Below the pieces are notes generated by a model, which saw nothing but the letters and a program-made list of their open reading frames with translations, did no database searches and had not been told where the DNA came from. Both the position numbers and the translations under genes were made by a program. Source: Bailinhaonella thermotolerans (lineage in GTDB: Bacteria; Actinomycetota; Actinomycetes; Streptosporangiales; Streptosporangiaceae). Taken from it: DNA of 64,000 bases. Shown here in pieces: positions 1 through 8,651 of this stretch. Numbering within the stretch: position 1 is the first letter of the stretch; each line of letters begins with the position of its first letter. The stretch lies in assembly GCF_003594875.1 (NCBI RefSeq), contig NZ_QZEY01000002.1:558001-622000 (forward strand), given 5' to 3'.

Positions 1-562
1 CGAAGAGGACGTCGCTGTTGCCGATCGTCCGGTTGATCTCCTGGCCCTTGCCCTCCAGGCCCCGCGCGACCGTCCGCATGATCACCGACAACTCCCGGCC
101 GTCGATGGCCGCCACGGTCTCGTAGGCGTCGCCGAGCGAGTCGTTGAGGTCCAGGGGGTCGCGCGTGCGCTCGATGCGCTCGCCCTCGGCCAGGAACGGG
201 CCCTGCCCCTCCCGGTCGCCCAGGATCAGGTTGATGAACTTGGGGCCGAAGATGGAGGTGGGCTCGATGGCGGCGACCGCCGTGCGCGGGACCCGCATCT
301 CCTCGTCGACGTGGATGGTGACGACGGCCTTGCCCCGCCGGTCGAGCGTGACGGAGGTGACGCCGCCCACCGTGACGCCCCGCACCTTCACCGGCGACTG
401 CGAGCTCAGGCCCTGCCCGGAGTGGTTGAAGACCGCGGTGAACCGCCGCCCGCCGGTCATCTGCGCGCTCACCACGACGTAGACGACCACGAGGGCCAGC
501 GCCAGCAGCACCGCCAGCGAGATCAGCAGGCGGGTCCGGGTGGAGAACTCGAAGCGCATCAT
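1..562 (-). CDS. MCE family (MlaD-type) lipid-transport protein, 3' part missing
   Basis: This is the N-terminal ~187 residues of an MCE protein; the gene runs off the left edge of the window. It starts with a short charged segment (MRFEFSTRTR), then one membrane helix at about residues 10-31, then the MlaD/MCE beta-domain with the typical pattern V-x-G-V-x-V-G-x-V at about residues 57-66. MCE proteins form periplasm- or wall-facing hexameric tunnels that carry lipids or sterols to YrbE permeases. The start overlaps the stop of the upstream permease (ATGATG at 562-557), so it is the third gene of a translationally coupled yrbE-yrbE-mce operon. The second ATG at 559 is an equally possible start. 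Substrate cannot be inferred. In actinomycetes five more MCE genes usually follow, outside this window. Confidence 0.9.
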   Translation of the reverse strand, partial: MMRFEFSTRTRLLISLAVLLALALVVVYVVVSAQMTGGRRFTAVFNHSGQGLSSQSPVKVRGVTVGGVTSVTLDRRGKAVVTIHVDEEMRVPRTAVAAIEPTSIFGPKFINLILGDREGQGPFLAEGERIERTRDPLDLNDSLGDAYETVAAIDGRELSVIMRTVARGLEGKGQEINRTIGNSDVLF

Positions 563-1428
563 GCCCCAGTCAGCCTCACTGTTCCGCCCGTGCCCCAGAA
601 GATGTACGACAGCAGCAGGTTGAGCAGGACCACCGTGATGATCGTCTGGCGGATCGCGCGGCCGGCCGCCACCCCGACGCCGACGGGGCCGCCGGTGGCG
701 TAGTAGCCGTTGTAGCTGTGGATCACGATCACCACGAAGGCGAAGATGGCCACCTTGATCACGCTGTAGACCAGGTCGATCAGCGGCAGGTACAGCTCGA
801 AGTAGTAGTCGTAGACGCCGGGCGCCAGCCCGAAGAACCAGGTGCAGATGAACCTGGTGGCGAAGAAGCTGGCGAACAGCGCGATCAGGTAGAGCGGGAC
901 CAGGGCGATCAGCGCGGCCACGACCCGGGTGCAGATCAGGTACGTGAACGAGCTGATGCCCATGACCTCCAGCGCGTCGATCTCCTCGGAGATCCGCATC
1001 GCGCCGAGCTCGGCGGTGAACGCCGAGCCGACCTGGGCCGCCAGGGCGGTGGCCGCGATGATCGGGGTGATCTCGCGGACGTTGGCGAAGCTGCCGACGA
1101 TGCCCATGAACGACTCGGCGCCGATGGCCTGGAGGCCGGAGTACCCCTGCAGGCCGACGGCCGCGCCGGTGAAGAACGCCATCGAGAACGTCACGAAGAT
1201 CATGCCGCCGCCGACGACGGTGGCGCCGACCCCGACGACGATGTCGCTGACGTGCTTGAGCACGACCTTGAAGTACTTCCCGCGCAGGATCACGTCGCGG
1301 ACCGAGTAGAAGAGCACGCGCATGATGAAGATCGGCCAGCCGGAGATGCCGGCCAGGCGCTCCGTGCCCTCCTTGGCGGCCCGGCGGGCCGCGGAGCCGA
1401 TCGCGCTGGAGTTCGGGAATGCGACCAT
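559..1428 (-). CDS. MlaE/YrbE-family ABC permease (second of pair)
   Basis: A 289-residue integral membrane permease of the MlaE/YrbE family, the membrane subunit of Mce lipid importers. It has a soluble N-terminus (MVAFPNSSAIGS) followed by about five to six hydrophobic segments. The family signature region with E-L-G-A-M-R-I-S-E-E-I-D-A-L is visible mid-protein, where the conserved EExDAL helix contacts the ATPase. An in-frame extension further upstream is possible but reads as low-quality shadow sequence. The ATG at 1428 overlaps the TGA of the preceding yrbE gene, so this start is preferred. It should pair with the neighbouring YrbE and an MceG-type ATPase encoded elsewhere. Confidence 0.9.
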   Translation of the reverse strand: MVAFPNSSAIGSAARRAAKEGTERLAGISGWPIFIMRVLFYSVRDVILRGKYFKVVLKHVSDIVVGVGATVVGGGMIFVTFSMAFFTGAAVGLQGYSGLQAIGAESFMGIVGSFANVREITPIIAATALAAQVGSAFTAELGAMRISEEIDALEVMGISSFTYLICTRVVAALIALVPLYLIALFASFFATRFICTWFFGLAPGVYDYYFELYLPLIDLVYSVIKVAIFAFVVIVIHSYNGYYATGGPVGVGVAAGRAIRQTIITVVLLNLLLSYIFWGTGGTVRLTGA

Positions 1429-2201
1429 CAGATCTTCGGGGGGTAGGCGACGAAGTAGACCGTCGAGATGATGTAGTTGACGGCGAAGACGAGCATGAAC
1501 GTGACCACGGTCGACTTGTTGACCGCGCGCCCCACCCCCACGGGGCTGGTCTCGCAGGTCATGCCCATGTAGCAGGCCACCATCGCGGCGATCATGCCGA
1601 AGATCCACGCCTTGATGAGGGTGACCACGAGGTCGCTCAGCAGCAGCAGGGACAGGGCGCCGTCGAAGTAGGCGCCGGGGGTGACGCCCTGCACGATGAC
1701 GTTGAAGAAGAACCCGCCGCCGGCCCCGGCCAGGATCACCAGGGGGACCAGCAGCACGGCCAGGGTGCTCGCCGCCCAGAGCCGGGGCGTGACGAGGCGG
1801 TGGATGGGGTTGACGGCCATGACCTCCATGGCCGACAGCTCGTCGCGGATGTTGCGGGCGCCCATGTCGGACGTCATGGCCGAGCCCCCGGCCCCCGCGA
1901 TGAGCAGCGCGGACGCCAGGGGCGCCACCTCGCGCACGAGGCCGACGACGACGGCGCTGCCGGTGGCGGACTGGGCGCCGAGCTGCCAGGCCAGGTCACC
2001 GACCTGGAGCGCGACGGTCGCGCCGAGCGGGATCGAGACCAGGATGACCGGGATCGCGGTGACGCGGGCCAGGAACCAGCACTGCTCGACGAACTCCCAC
2101 CACCAGCTCCGGATGTCCCAGGTGCGCCGGAAGCCCTCCAGCGAGATCACGAAGAGGTCGCCGACCTGGCCCAGGACGTTCATGGCCCGCTGCTGGATCA
2201 C
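1428..2201 (-). CDS. MlaE/YrbE-family ABC permease (first of pair)
   Basis: First gene of the mce operon. It encodes about 257 residues of MlaE/YrbE permease with multiple membrane helices and the family motif D-M-G-A-R-N-I-R-D-E-L-S-A-M-E-V-M near the middle. The two YrbE paralogues presumably form the heterodimeric membrane core that hands lipid to the ATPase. The GTG at 2201 is preceded by a G-rich stretch (GGGACGGGG) that could act as ribosome binding site. An ATG at 2183 (MNVLGQVGDLF) is a good alternative and would leave 251 residues. The next gene overlaps by ATGA. Nothing suggests degradation. Confidence 0.88.
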   Translation of the reverse strand: MIQQRAMNVLGQVGDLFVISLEGFRRTWDIRSWWWEFVEQCWFLARVTAIPVILVSIPLGATVALQVGDLAWQLGAQSATGSAVVVGLVREVAPLASALLIAGAGGSAMTSDMGARNIRDELSAMEVMAVNPIHRLVTPRLWAASTLAVLLVPLVILAGAGGGFFFNVIVQGVTPGAYFDGALSLLLLSDLVVTLIKAWIFGMIAAMVACYMGMTCETSPVGVGRAVNKSTVVTFMLVFAVNYIISTVYFVAYPPKI

Positions 2202-2606
2202 CGGCCGCCCCGTCCCGGCACGGTCGCGGGCCCCCGGCCGCGTCGGCGCGTCCCCGCGCCGGCCACGACAATGACCACCTCGCCTCCCCAAGTACGTCTG
2301 ACGACCATGGATCGCGAGGGGCGGTGGGAGGGCTTCGCCGCCGTCCGTGCCGCCCTGTTAGGTGCGTCACTGTAGTGAGGAATCCGCTGGTAAGTCGACA
2401 CTTGCGCGGAGACTTTTTCCGACTGTTACCGACGGGTACACGCCGGGCGCGGGTGTCCGCTATACGGATGTGAATGAAGCGTGTGTCCGCTTTGCTCACA
2501 TCAGAGTGAAATCAGCCGGATGCGAGCCGTACTGCGAAACGAACGCGCACTTTCCCACAAATTCGGACGCCCGAGAGAGCCTCCGCCGGGGCGCCCGCCC
2601 CGGCGG
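2202..2606. other. Intergenic region upstream of the mce operon
   Basis: About 400 bases without a convincing gene, between the mce operon start and the 3' end of the phosphatase gene. It should hold the mce promoter. It contains a short perfect inverted repeat TCACT-GT-AGTGA at 2367-2378 and a 9-bp direct repeat GTGTCCGCT at 2453-2461 and 2483-2491, in a stretch clearly less GC-rich than the flanks. These may be regulator sites. No RNA gene was recognised. Confidence 0.4.
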
Positions 2607-3440
2607 TCAGTCGCGCAGGCGCGCGCGCAGCGCGGCGGAGTCGGCGGCGGTCCAGCCGTGCGCCTCCAGCCAGCCCACGGGCCCGCCCCAGCCCTCGTCC
2701 AGGGCCGAAAGGAACCGCTCCATCATCCGCCCGTGCGGCAGGTGGCTGTCGTCCGGCCGGCCGTCCAGGTCCTGCGTGTACGTCGGGGACGCCCGCAGCC
2801 GGGCCAGGATCTCGGACATGCGGTCGCCGGTGCGGACGTAGTCGTCCACCACGGCCTCGCGGGTCACCCCGGCCACGGTCAGGGCCAGGGCCACGACGAC
2901 GCCGGTCCGGTCCTTGCCCGCGGCGCAGTGCACCAGCGCGGCCCCCTCGCCCTCGTGCCCGCCCAGCACGCGCAGCGCCCTGACGACCGAGTCCGGCCGG
3001 TCGCGCAGGTAGGTCATGTAGAAGCCGCCCGCGTGCTCGAAGTCCTCGGGGGCGCGGTTCTGCCAGGGCAGCACGAGGTCGCCGTCCACCCCGGCGGCCC
3101 CCGCGGCCCCGGCCTCCGTGACCTCAGTCTCAGCGGCCTCCACGTCGGTGAACGTCCCCGCCTCGGCGAACAGGGTCAGATGGTGGATCGTGACCTCCGG
3201 CACCGACACCAGCGGGCCCGGCCCCTCCAGGGACACCTCAGCGCCGGACCGCAGATCGACGACGTGGCGGAGCTTGAGTTCCCCCACCAGGCGACGCACG
3301 TCGGCGGCCGTCAGCCCCTGCAGATTGTCCGAGCGCAATACGCGGCCGAACCTGGTCTCACCGCCGTCATCCGTGGGCAGGCCGCCGAGGTCACGGACGT
3401 TCACGGCACCCTCAAGATTCACCCATCGGTTCTTATTCAC
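2607..3440 (-). CDS. Tyrosine-protein phosphatase (PtpB-like, dual-specificity type)
   Basis: A 277-residue cytoplasmic phosphatase. The active-site loop H-C-A-A-G-K-D-R-T-G fits the CX5R signature of the PtpB/SerA-type family, with the extra Lys-Asp that characterises actinobacterial and lipid-active members. The N-terminus (V-N-x-R-D-L-G-G-L at about residues 13-21) is also typical of this family. The likely reaction is hydrolysis of phosphotyrosine, phosphoserine or phosphoinositide substrates. The gene is monocistronic, and the AT-richer stretch just upstream (CTATATG repeated at 3451 and 3461) probably holds its promoter. Length is normal for the family. Confidence 0.9.
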   Translation of the reverse strand: MNKNRWVNLEGAVNVRDLGGLPTDDGGETRFGRVLRSDNLQGLTAADVRRLVGELKLRHVVDLRSGAEVSLEGPGPLVSVPEVTIHHLTLFAEAGTFTDVEAAETEVTEAGAAGAAGVDGDLVLPWQNRAPEDFEHAGGFYMTYLRDRPDSVVRALRVLGGHEGEGAALVHCAAGKDRTGVVVALALTVAGVTREAVVDDYVRTGDRMSEILARLRASPTYTQDLDGRPDDSHLPHGRMMERFLSALDEGWGGPVGWLEAHGWTAADSAALRARLRD

Positions 3441-3686
3441 CTATGGAAGCCTATATGTCGCTATATGAAGTGGCGGGTCATGAAGCGAGCCGTCCGGGAA
3501 CGGTCCGGCGAAGCCGTACGGGCCGATCGCGCGAGTGACGGGCGCGCCGCGCCGCGGCGTGCGAAAGTGGAAGGGGAGGGACGGGCGCGGCGGCGAGCGG
3601 CGACCGGCCCCCTACCGTACGTCACATCCGGCGGGTAGCATCGCGCGTGCGGCCCGTAACCCCCGAGTAGCTGAGGCGAGGCGGCC

Positions 3687-5801
3687 ATGGGATCCCCCGC
3701 AACATGGCGGCGTGACGGCAACGTCCCCGACGACCACCCGCCCTTCGTCGGGCGGGCCCAACTGCTGACGACCGTCGAGGCCGCCGTCCGCGGCCACCGG
3801 CTGGTCACGCTCCACGGCATGGGCGGGATCGGCAAGACCCGGCTGGCCATCGAGGTCGCGCGCCGGATGCGCGACGGCTTCCACGACGGCACCTGGCTCG
3901 TGGACCTGAGCCACGTGCGCGACCCGGAGCTGATCGTCCCGACGATCAGCGAGGCGCTCCACCTCGACGACCGCACCGCCGCGGCCCCGCTCGACACGCT
4001 CGTGGGCTACCTCGGCGACAAGGAGCTGCTGCTCATCCTGGACACCTGCGACCGGCTGATCGTCCCCTGCCGGGCGGTCGTGGAGCGGATCATCGCCGAG
4101 ACCGCCTACACCCGGCTGCTCGCCACGAGCCGCCAGGAGCTCGACGTCACCGGGGAGTACACCCTGAGCGTGCAGCCCCTCCAGGTCCCCGCGCCCTCGC
4201 CGCAGATCACCGACCTGCGGGCCAACGAGTCGGTCGCGCTGTTCACCGAGCGCGCCCGGGTCCTCAGCCCGGACTTCGAGGTCAACCTGGGCAACATGGA
4301 GCAGGTCGGCGAGTTGTGCCGCCGCCTGGAGGGCGTGCCGCTGGCGATCACGCTGGCCGCCGCCCGGCTCTCCGACCTCACGCTCGACGACCTGCTCGAC
4401 CGCTCCCCGACGCCGCTGGCCGTGCTGGAGAACCCCGCCGGGTCCGGCGGCGAGCCGCGCCAGGACACCATGATGGGCAGCATCGGCTGGAGCCACGAGC
4501 TGCTGGAGCCGCACGAGAAGCACCTCTGGGCGCGGTTGTCGGTGTTCCCCGCGGACTTCGACCTCGACGCCGCCCAGGAGATCTGCGCCGCCGACGGCCC
4601 GCTCGCCCGCGACAAGATGCTCGGCGCGCTCACCTCGCTCGCCGAGAAGGCCGTGCTCATGCGGCGCGAGAGCCCGCCGATGGGCGCGCGCTACCGCCTG
4701 ATCGAGACCATCCGCCAGTACGGCGAGCACTGGCTGCGCGAGCTGGGCGACGGGCTCCAGCAGCGCCTGGCCGAGCGCCACCGCGACTACTACGCGGGCC
4801 TGGCCCGGATGGGCGAGGACGCCTGGTCCGGCCCCGACCAGGTCGAGTGGTACCAGCGCATGCGCATGGAGCGGCCCAACCTGCACGCCGCGATGGACTA
4901 CTGCGCCACCACGCCGGGCGAGGCCGCGCGCGGCCAGGAGCTCGCCGCGTCGCTGTGGTTCCTGTGGGTCGGGTGCGGCCTGGCCAAGGAGGGCCACCAC
5001 TACCTGAGCCGGCTGCTGGAGGCGGGGGCCGAGCCCAGCCGGGCGCGCTGCCGCGCCCTGTGGGTGCACTCCTACGTCGCGACCGCCCTCGGCGACCCGA
5101 CGACGGCGCTCCAACGGGCGGTGGAGTGCCGCCAGCAGGCCCTGGCGATCGGCGACGCCGAGGCGCTGGTCTTCGCCGACAAGATGTTCGGCACCGCCTG
5201 CTACCTGCAGGAGGACTACCCGGCGGCGCAGGCGTGCCTCCAGTCGATGATCGAGTTCCACGGTCAGGAGCGCGACCTCAACCCCGGGCTGCTGCCCGCG
5301 ATCGTGGAGCTGGCGCTGGTCCACAACGACCAGGGCGCGCCCGACGCGGCGGCCTCGCTCCTGGCCGACTGCGTGCAGTTCTGCGAGGAGCGGGGCGAGT
5401 CCTGGCTCCGCTCCTACGCCTACTTCGCCCAGGCCCGGACGTTCCGCAACCTCAAGCGGCACTCCGAGGCGCAGCACAGCGCCCGCGAGTCGCTGCGGAT
5501 CAAGCTGCGGTTCCGCGACACGCTCGGCATCCTGCTGTGCATCGAGGAGCTGGCCCAGATCAGCGCCGAGGACGGCCAGGCCGAGCGGGCGACCCGGCTG
5601 CTGGGCGCGGCGCAGGCCAACTGGGGCCAGTTCGGCTCCCCGCTGCTGCACTCCTCGCGGTTCAGGGACGAGCACGAGCAGTGCAAGGACATGTGCCGGG
5701 CGATGCTCGGCGGCCAGCCCGAGTTCGACGAGCAGTTCGTGCGCGGCGCCCGTCTCGACCTGGACATGGCGATCCGGTACGCCCTCGACACCACCCGCTG
5801 A
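3687..5801 (+). CDS. NB-ARC/STAND ATPase with TPR-like C-terminus, no DNA-binding domain
   Basis: A 704-residue signal-transduction ATPase. The N-terminus carries FVGR followed by Walker A G-M-G-G-I-G-K-T at about residues 43-50 and a Walker B region L-L-L-I-L-D-T-C-D, then the L-A-T-S-R sensor motif, a winged-helix region, and a helical repeat (TPR-like) half ending around residue 690. Close relatives in actinomycetes often carry a C-terminal LuxR helix-turn-helix or an N-terminal SARP domain. Neither is present here, so it probably acts by protein contacts. The common Walker-B-adjacent D-N-C-E is D-T-C-D in this copy. The small-molecule or protein ligand is unknown. Confidence 0.85.
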   Translation: MGSPATWRRDGNVPDDHPPFVGRAQLLTTVEAAVRGHRLVTLHGMGGIGKTRLAIEVARRMRDGFHDGTWLVDLSHVRDPELIVPTISEALHLDDRTAAAPLDTLVGYLGDKELLLILDTCDRLIVPCRAVVERIIAETAYTRLLATSRQELDVTGEYTLSVQPLQVPAPSPQITDLRANESVALFTERARVLSPDFEVNLGNMEQVGELCRRLEGVPLAITLAAARLSDLTLDDLLDRSPTPLAVLENPAGSGGEPRQDTMMGSIGWSHELLEPHEKHLWARLSVFPADFDLDAAQEICAADGPLARDKMLGALTSLAEKAVLMRRESPPMGARYRLIETIRQYGEHWLRELGDGLQQRLAERHRDYYAGLARMGEDAWSGPDQVEWYQRMRMERPNLHAAMDYCATTPGEAARGQELAASLWFLWVGCGLAKEGHHYLSRLLEAGAEPSRARCRALWVHSYVATALGDPTTALQRAVECRQQALAIGDAEALVFADKMFGTACYLQEDYPAAQACLQSMIEFHGQERDLNPGLLPAIVELALVHNDQGAPDAAASLLADCVQFCEERGESWLRSYAYFAQARTFRNLKRHSEAQHSARESLRIKLRFRDTLGILLCIEELAQISAEDGQAERATRLLGAAQANWGQFGSPLLHSSRFRDEHEQCKDMCRAMLGGQPEFDEQFVRGARLDLDMAIRYALDTTR

Positions 5802-5854
5802 CCGCCTCCTCCGCCGCGCCCCGCCGGGCCCGGACGGAGGGCTAGCGTGGCGGC

Positions 5855-6619
5855 ATGAGGATTTTCATCACGGGTGCGACGTCGGGGCTCGGGAGAGAGG
5901 TGGCCGCCCGGCTGGCGCGGTCCGGGGCCGAGGTGCTGGTGCACGGGCGCGACCCGGCGCGGATCAAGGAGCTGGCCGGAGAGCTGGACGCCGCGCCGTA
6001 CGTCGCGGACCTGGCCTCGCTGGACGAGGTGCGCCGGCTGGCCGCGGAGGTGCGGGCCGGGGGCGGGCCGATCGACGTGCTCGTCAACAACGCCGGGGTC
6101 GGCTTCGGGGCGCCGGGCGCGGGGCGCGAGCTGAGCGCCGACGGGCACGAGTTGCGGTTCGCGGTGAACTACCTGGCACCGGTGCTGCTGACGCGGCTGC
6201 TGCTGCCGGTGGTGCGGGAGGCGGTCGTGAACGTGGGGTCGCTGGGCCAGGAGGAGCTGGACTTCGCCGACCTCGAGTCGGCGCGCGACTACACCGGCGC
6301 GCGGGCGTACCGGCGGAGCAAGCTGGCGCTGGCGATGTTCACGTTCGACCTGGCCGACGAGCGGGGCCAGGACGGGGTGGTGGCGAACTGCCTGCACCCG
6401 GCGACGTTCATGGACACCCGCATGGTCACCGAGTCGGGCACCCGCCCGATCTCGACGGTGGACCAGGGGGCGCGGGCCACGCTCCGGCTGATCGAGAAGG
6501 AGCGCCGGACCGGCCTGTTCTTCGACGGCGACCACGCCACGCGGGCCCACCCCCAGGCGTACGACCTGGCGGCGCGGGCCCGTCTCCGCGAGGCCACCCA
6601 CGCCGTCCTGGGCGTCTGA
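5855..6619 (+). CDS. Short-chain dehydrogenase/reductase (SDR) family oxidoreductase
   Basis: A 254-residue classical-type SDR. It has the NAD(P)-binding T-G-A-T-S-G-L-G at residues 7-14, N-N-A-G near residue 82, a Ser in V-N-V-G-S-L-G and the catalytic Y-R-R-S-K (YxxxK) at about residue 151. Arg and acidic residues after beta-2 (H-G-R-D) suggest NADPH. The substrate is unknown. The gene is alone, with the NB-ARC gene 53 bp upstream and a strong hairpin terminator downstream. Confidence 0.88.
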   Translation: MRIFITGATSGLGREVAARLARSGAEVLVHGRDPARIKELAGELDAAPYVADLASLDEVRRLAAEVRAGGGPIDVLVNNAGVGFGAPGAGRELSADGHELRFAVNYLAPVLLTRLLLPVVREAVVNVGSLGQEELDFADLESARDYTGARAYRRSKLALAMFTFDLADERGQDGVVANCLHPATFMDTRMVTESGTRPISTVDQGARATLRLIEKERRTGLFFDGDHATRAHPQAYDLAARARLREATHAVLGV

Positions 6620-6624
6620 GCGGC

Positions 6625-6678
6625 ACGGCTCCCGCCCGCGTCCCGCCGTACGGCGGGCGGGGCGCGGGCGGGAGCCGT
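6625..6678. terminator. Large bidirectional hairpin between convergent genes
   Basis: A perfect 16-bp inverted repeat (ACGGCTCCCGCCCGCG at 6625-6640, its complement at 6663-6678) encloses a second inverted repeat CCCGCC-GTAC-GGCGGG at 6642-6657. It lies between the convergent SDR and membrane-protein genes, so it can end transcription from both sides. The outer arm contains the dispersed TACGGCTCCCGCCC-like motif seen elsewhere in the window. Confidence 0.7.
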
Positions 6679-6700
6679 ACGGCGTCGCGGGCCGGGGCGG

Positions 6701-7093
6701 TCAGCGGGCGGCGGGGCGCCAGGTCCACACGAGCAGGGCGACGGCCAGGCCGAACACGGTCATGCCGAGCGGGACGTGCACGGCGAGGTTGCCCATGCCG
6801 CCGGTGGCGGACTGCATGAACCCGGCCACCATGACCACCAGGCTCGCGAGCGCCGGCCAGCCGGGGCCCCCGCCCGGCCGCCACAGCAGCACGGCGGCGA
6901 TGAGCTGGACCAGGGCCACGACGTGGAGCGCCGTCGCGCCGGTCTGGTGCACGCCCGCCGCGGCGCCGGTCAGGATCTGCCCGGCGGTCACGGCCTGGAC
7001 CAGGACGAGGGCGGCCTGGAGCGTGATCGCGCTCCGGAGGGTGAGCTGGACCGCGCGGGAGCCTCCGCGCGCGGTGCGGACGTCACTCGTCAT
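6701..7093 (-). CDS. Small four-helix membrane protein of unknown function
   Basis: A 130-residue protein with about four hydrophobic helices after a short polar N-terminus (MTSDVRTARGGSR). No catalytic motif is visible. It resembles the many small DoxX-like or DUF-type actinobacterial membrane proteins in layout only, so no function is assigned. The start at 7093 is chosen because AGGAG lies about nine bases upstream; an open frame extends further 5' but has no better start. The gene is convergent with the SDR gene. Confidence 0.7.
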   Translation of the reverse strand: MTSDVRTARGGSRAVQLTLRSAITLQAALVLVQAVTAGQILTGAAAGVHQTGATALHVVALVQLIAAVLLWRPGGGPGWPALASLVVMVAGFMQSATGGMGNLAVHVPLGMTVFGLAVALLVWTWRPAAR

Positions 7094-7344
7094 GACAGGA
7101 ACTCTCCTGGGGTAGAGAAACTTTCGCCCCAGGATCGCGCCGCCGCCCGGTCCCGCCATCGGCCCGGAAGCGTCGTTCCGGCTACATCCCCTGGTGTAGT
7201 TCCGGCCGCCGCGGCTCCACCCCGGGGCGAGAGGATCGGCCAAGATCCCCGCCGGCGTCCGCGTGTCGCGGCCCACGTCCCGGGCGGAACGTGAATCGTC
7301 GGTTACTGTCCATTTGTGTCCGTGTAAGGCGGAGGGAGGGACCG

Positions 7345-7722
7345 GTGGCCAACACGATGCGCAAGATGGCGACGTATTTGGGCCTGGCCGAGGAGAGCGG
7401 CCCGGAGTACGACGACTACCACGACCCCGACGCAGACGCCTACCCGGACCACTACGACGACGACGGCGACGGGGAGGCTCCCGCCCTCACCCAGATCGTC
7501 ACGATCCAGCCCCGGACCTACAACGACGCCCTGTCGGTGGGCCGGCACTTCCGCAACGGCGTCCCGGTCATCATGGACCTCACCGGCATCCCCGACGAGG
7601 ACGCCAAGCGCCTCGTCGACTTCGCCGCGGGCCTCATCTTCGGCTGCCGGGGCGGCATAGAGCGCGTGGCCAGCAAGGTCTTCCTCCTCTCCCCACCCGG
7701 CGTGGAGGTCCGCAACACCTGA
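7345..7722 (+). CDS. sepF: SepF-family cell-division protein
   Basis: A 125-residue SepF-type protein. It has the membrane-binding N-terminal amphipathic segment ([10 protein letters not shown]), a short acidic Asp/Tyr-rich linker, and the C-terminal SepF fold with T-Y-N-D-A, V-I-M-D-L-T and the G-x-x-x-x-x-x-x-x-V-F-L-L-S-P end. SepF tethers FtsZ to the membrane. GTG at 7345 follows a GGAGGGAGGG ribosome binding site; ATG at 7360 is an alternative. No dcw-cluster neighbours (ftsZ, yggS, yggT, divIVA) are present, so this is probably a SepF paralogue rather than the main copy. Confidence 0.85.
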   Translation: MANTMRKMATYLGLAEESGPEYDDYHDPDADAYPDHYDDDGDGEAPALTQIVTIQPRTYNDALSVGRHFRNGVPVIMDLTGIPDEDAKRLVDFAAGLIFGCRGGIERVASKVFLLSPPGVEVRNT

Positions 7723-7730
7723 CCTCCGGC

Positions 7731-7761
7731 GCGGGGCCGGCCCTCTCCGGCCGGGCCCCGC
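7731..7761 (+). terminator. Hairpin terminator after sepF
   Basis: An inverted repeat starts nine bases after the sepF stop: GCGGGGCC at 7731-7738 pairs with GGCCCCGC at 7754-7761, with a further GGCC/GGCC pairing inside. The position and stem fit a GC-rich actinomycete terminator. No U-tract follows, which is usual in this group. Confidence 0.5.
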
Positions 7762-7790
7762 TGCCTCGGCACGGCGTCCGCCGGGCCCCC

Positions 7791-7850
7791 GCGCGGGTCC
7801 CGCCGTGATCCCCGCGCGGGTCCCGCCGTGATCCCCGCGCGGGTCCCGCC
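7791..7850. repeat. 23-bp tandem repeat, 2.6 copies
   Basis: A 23-bp unit beginning GCGCGGGTCCCGCCGTGATC repeats without mismatch at 7791-7813 and 7814-7836, followed by a partial third copy to 7850. It lies in the noncoding gap between sepF and a convergent membrane-protein gene. Copy number is likely to vary between strains. No function is evident. Confidence 0.8.
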
Positions 7851-7944
7851 ATGGCCGCCGCCCGTCTCGGTACGGCTCCCGCCCGGTTTCCCCGCCCGCG
7901 GGGGTGAAGGCGGGAGTCCCCGGGCCGGCGGGCCCGGGGTGGGG

Positions 7945-8607
7945 TCAGGGGCGGGGGCGGAGGAGGGTCAGGGAGGCGGAGGTGAAGCCCAGGGCCAGGA
8001 CGAGCCAGGCCAGGGCCACCGCGAGGTTGCTGCCGATCACGAGCCAGCTCACGGGGACGAGGACCGTGCCCGCGATGAGGGCGACGCCGCCCCACAGGGG
8101 GACGGTGCGGCCGAGGATGAGGGCCGTGCCGAGCGCGATCAGGCCGGCGAGGAAGCCGAAGAAGATGAGGCCGCCGAACACCGAGACGGCGGGGATCCCC
8201 TCCACCGCGGCGACCGCGCGGTGGGCGGCGCCGGCGTCGAGGCCGGCCTTGACCGCGCCGTAGGCGACGGCGTCGGAGGACGGGGTGGGGTCGGCGCCGA
8301 ACGGGAACGCCAGGACGAGGCCGACCAGCCCGAGCAGGGGCCGGCCGCGCATCGCCACGAGGCCGACCGCGATGATCCCGGCGGTCATGGTCCAGGTCAC
8401 GGCGTACGCCCCCCACATCGTGGCGGCGACGGGCCCGGGGTTCTCCGCGATCGCGCGTGTGTAGGCCGCGCCCTCGGTCCCCGCGGGGTAGGGCGTGATC
8501 AGCATGAGGATCGCGATGAGCAGCGGTCCGAGCGGGGTGAGCACGGCCAGGCCGTACCTGGCGAAGGTGCTCACACCGGATGTTCTAGGACTTTCCAGCG
8601 TCGTCAT
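7945..8607 (-). CDS. Multi-pass membrane protein of unknown function
   Basis: A 220-residue protein with about six hydrophobic helices and short loops. I recognise no family motif. The N-terminal loop after helix 1 is T-P-Y-P-A-G-T-E-G-A-A-Y, and helices near the C-terminus are rich in Gly and Ala. The start at 8607 gives the longest sensible protein but its ribosome binding site is weak; a GTG at 8574 is an alternative. It lies 44 bp downstream of the large LuxR regulator gene on the same strand and could be co-transcribed with it. Confidence 0.65.
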   Translation of the reverse strand: MTTLESPRTSGVSTFARYGLAVLTPLGPLLIAILMLITPYPAGTEGAAYTRAIAENPGPVAATMWGAYAVTWTMTAGIIAVGLVAMRGRPLLGLVGLVLAFPFGADPTPSSDAVAYGAVKAGLDAGAAHRAVAAVEGIPAVSVFGGLIFFGFLAGLIALGTALILGRTVPLWGGVALIAGTVLVPVSWLVIGSNLAVALAWLVLALGFTSASLTLLRPRP

Positions 8608-8651
8608 GGGGCAGCGTGCGGCGCTGGCGGCGCGCCCGGCATGAGTAGGGC

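Noticed and set aside
3612-5675. Long open frame on the minus strand opposite the NB-ARC gene
   Set aside because: It is antisense to a gene with intact motifs, is rich in Arg, Gln and Leu, and lacks any family pattern; it follows from high GC codon bias.
7791-7850. CRISPR array from the short tandem repeats
   Set aside because: The repeats are contiguous with no spacers and no cas genes are present.
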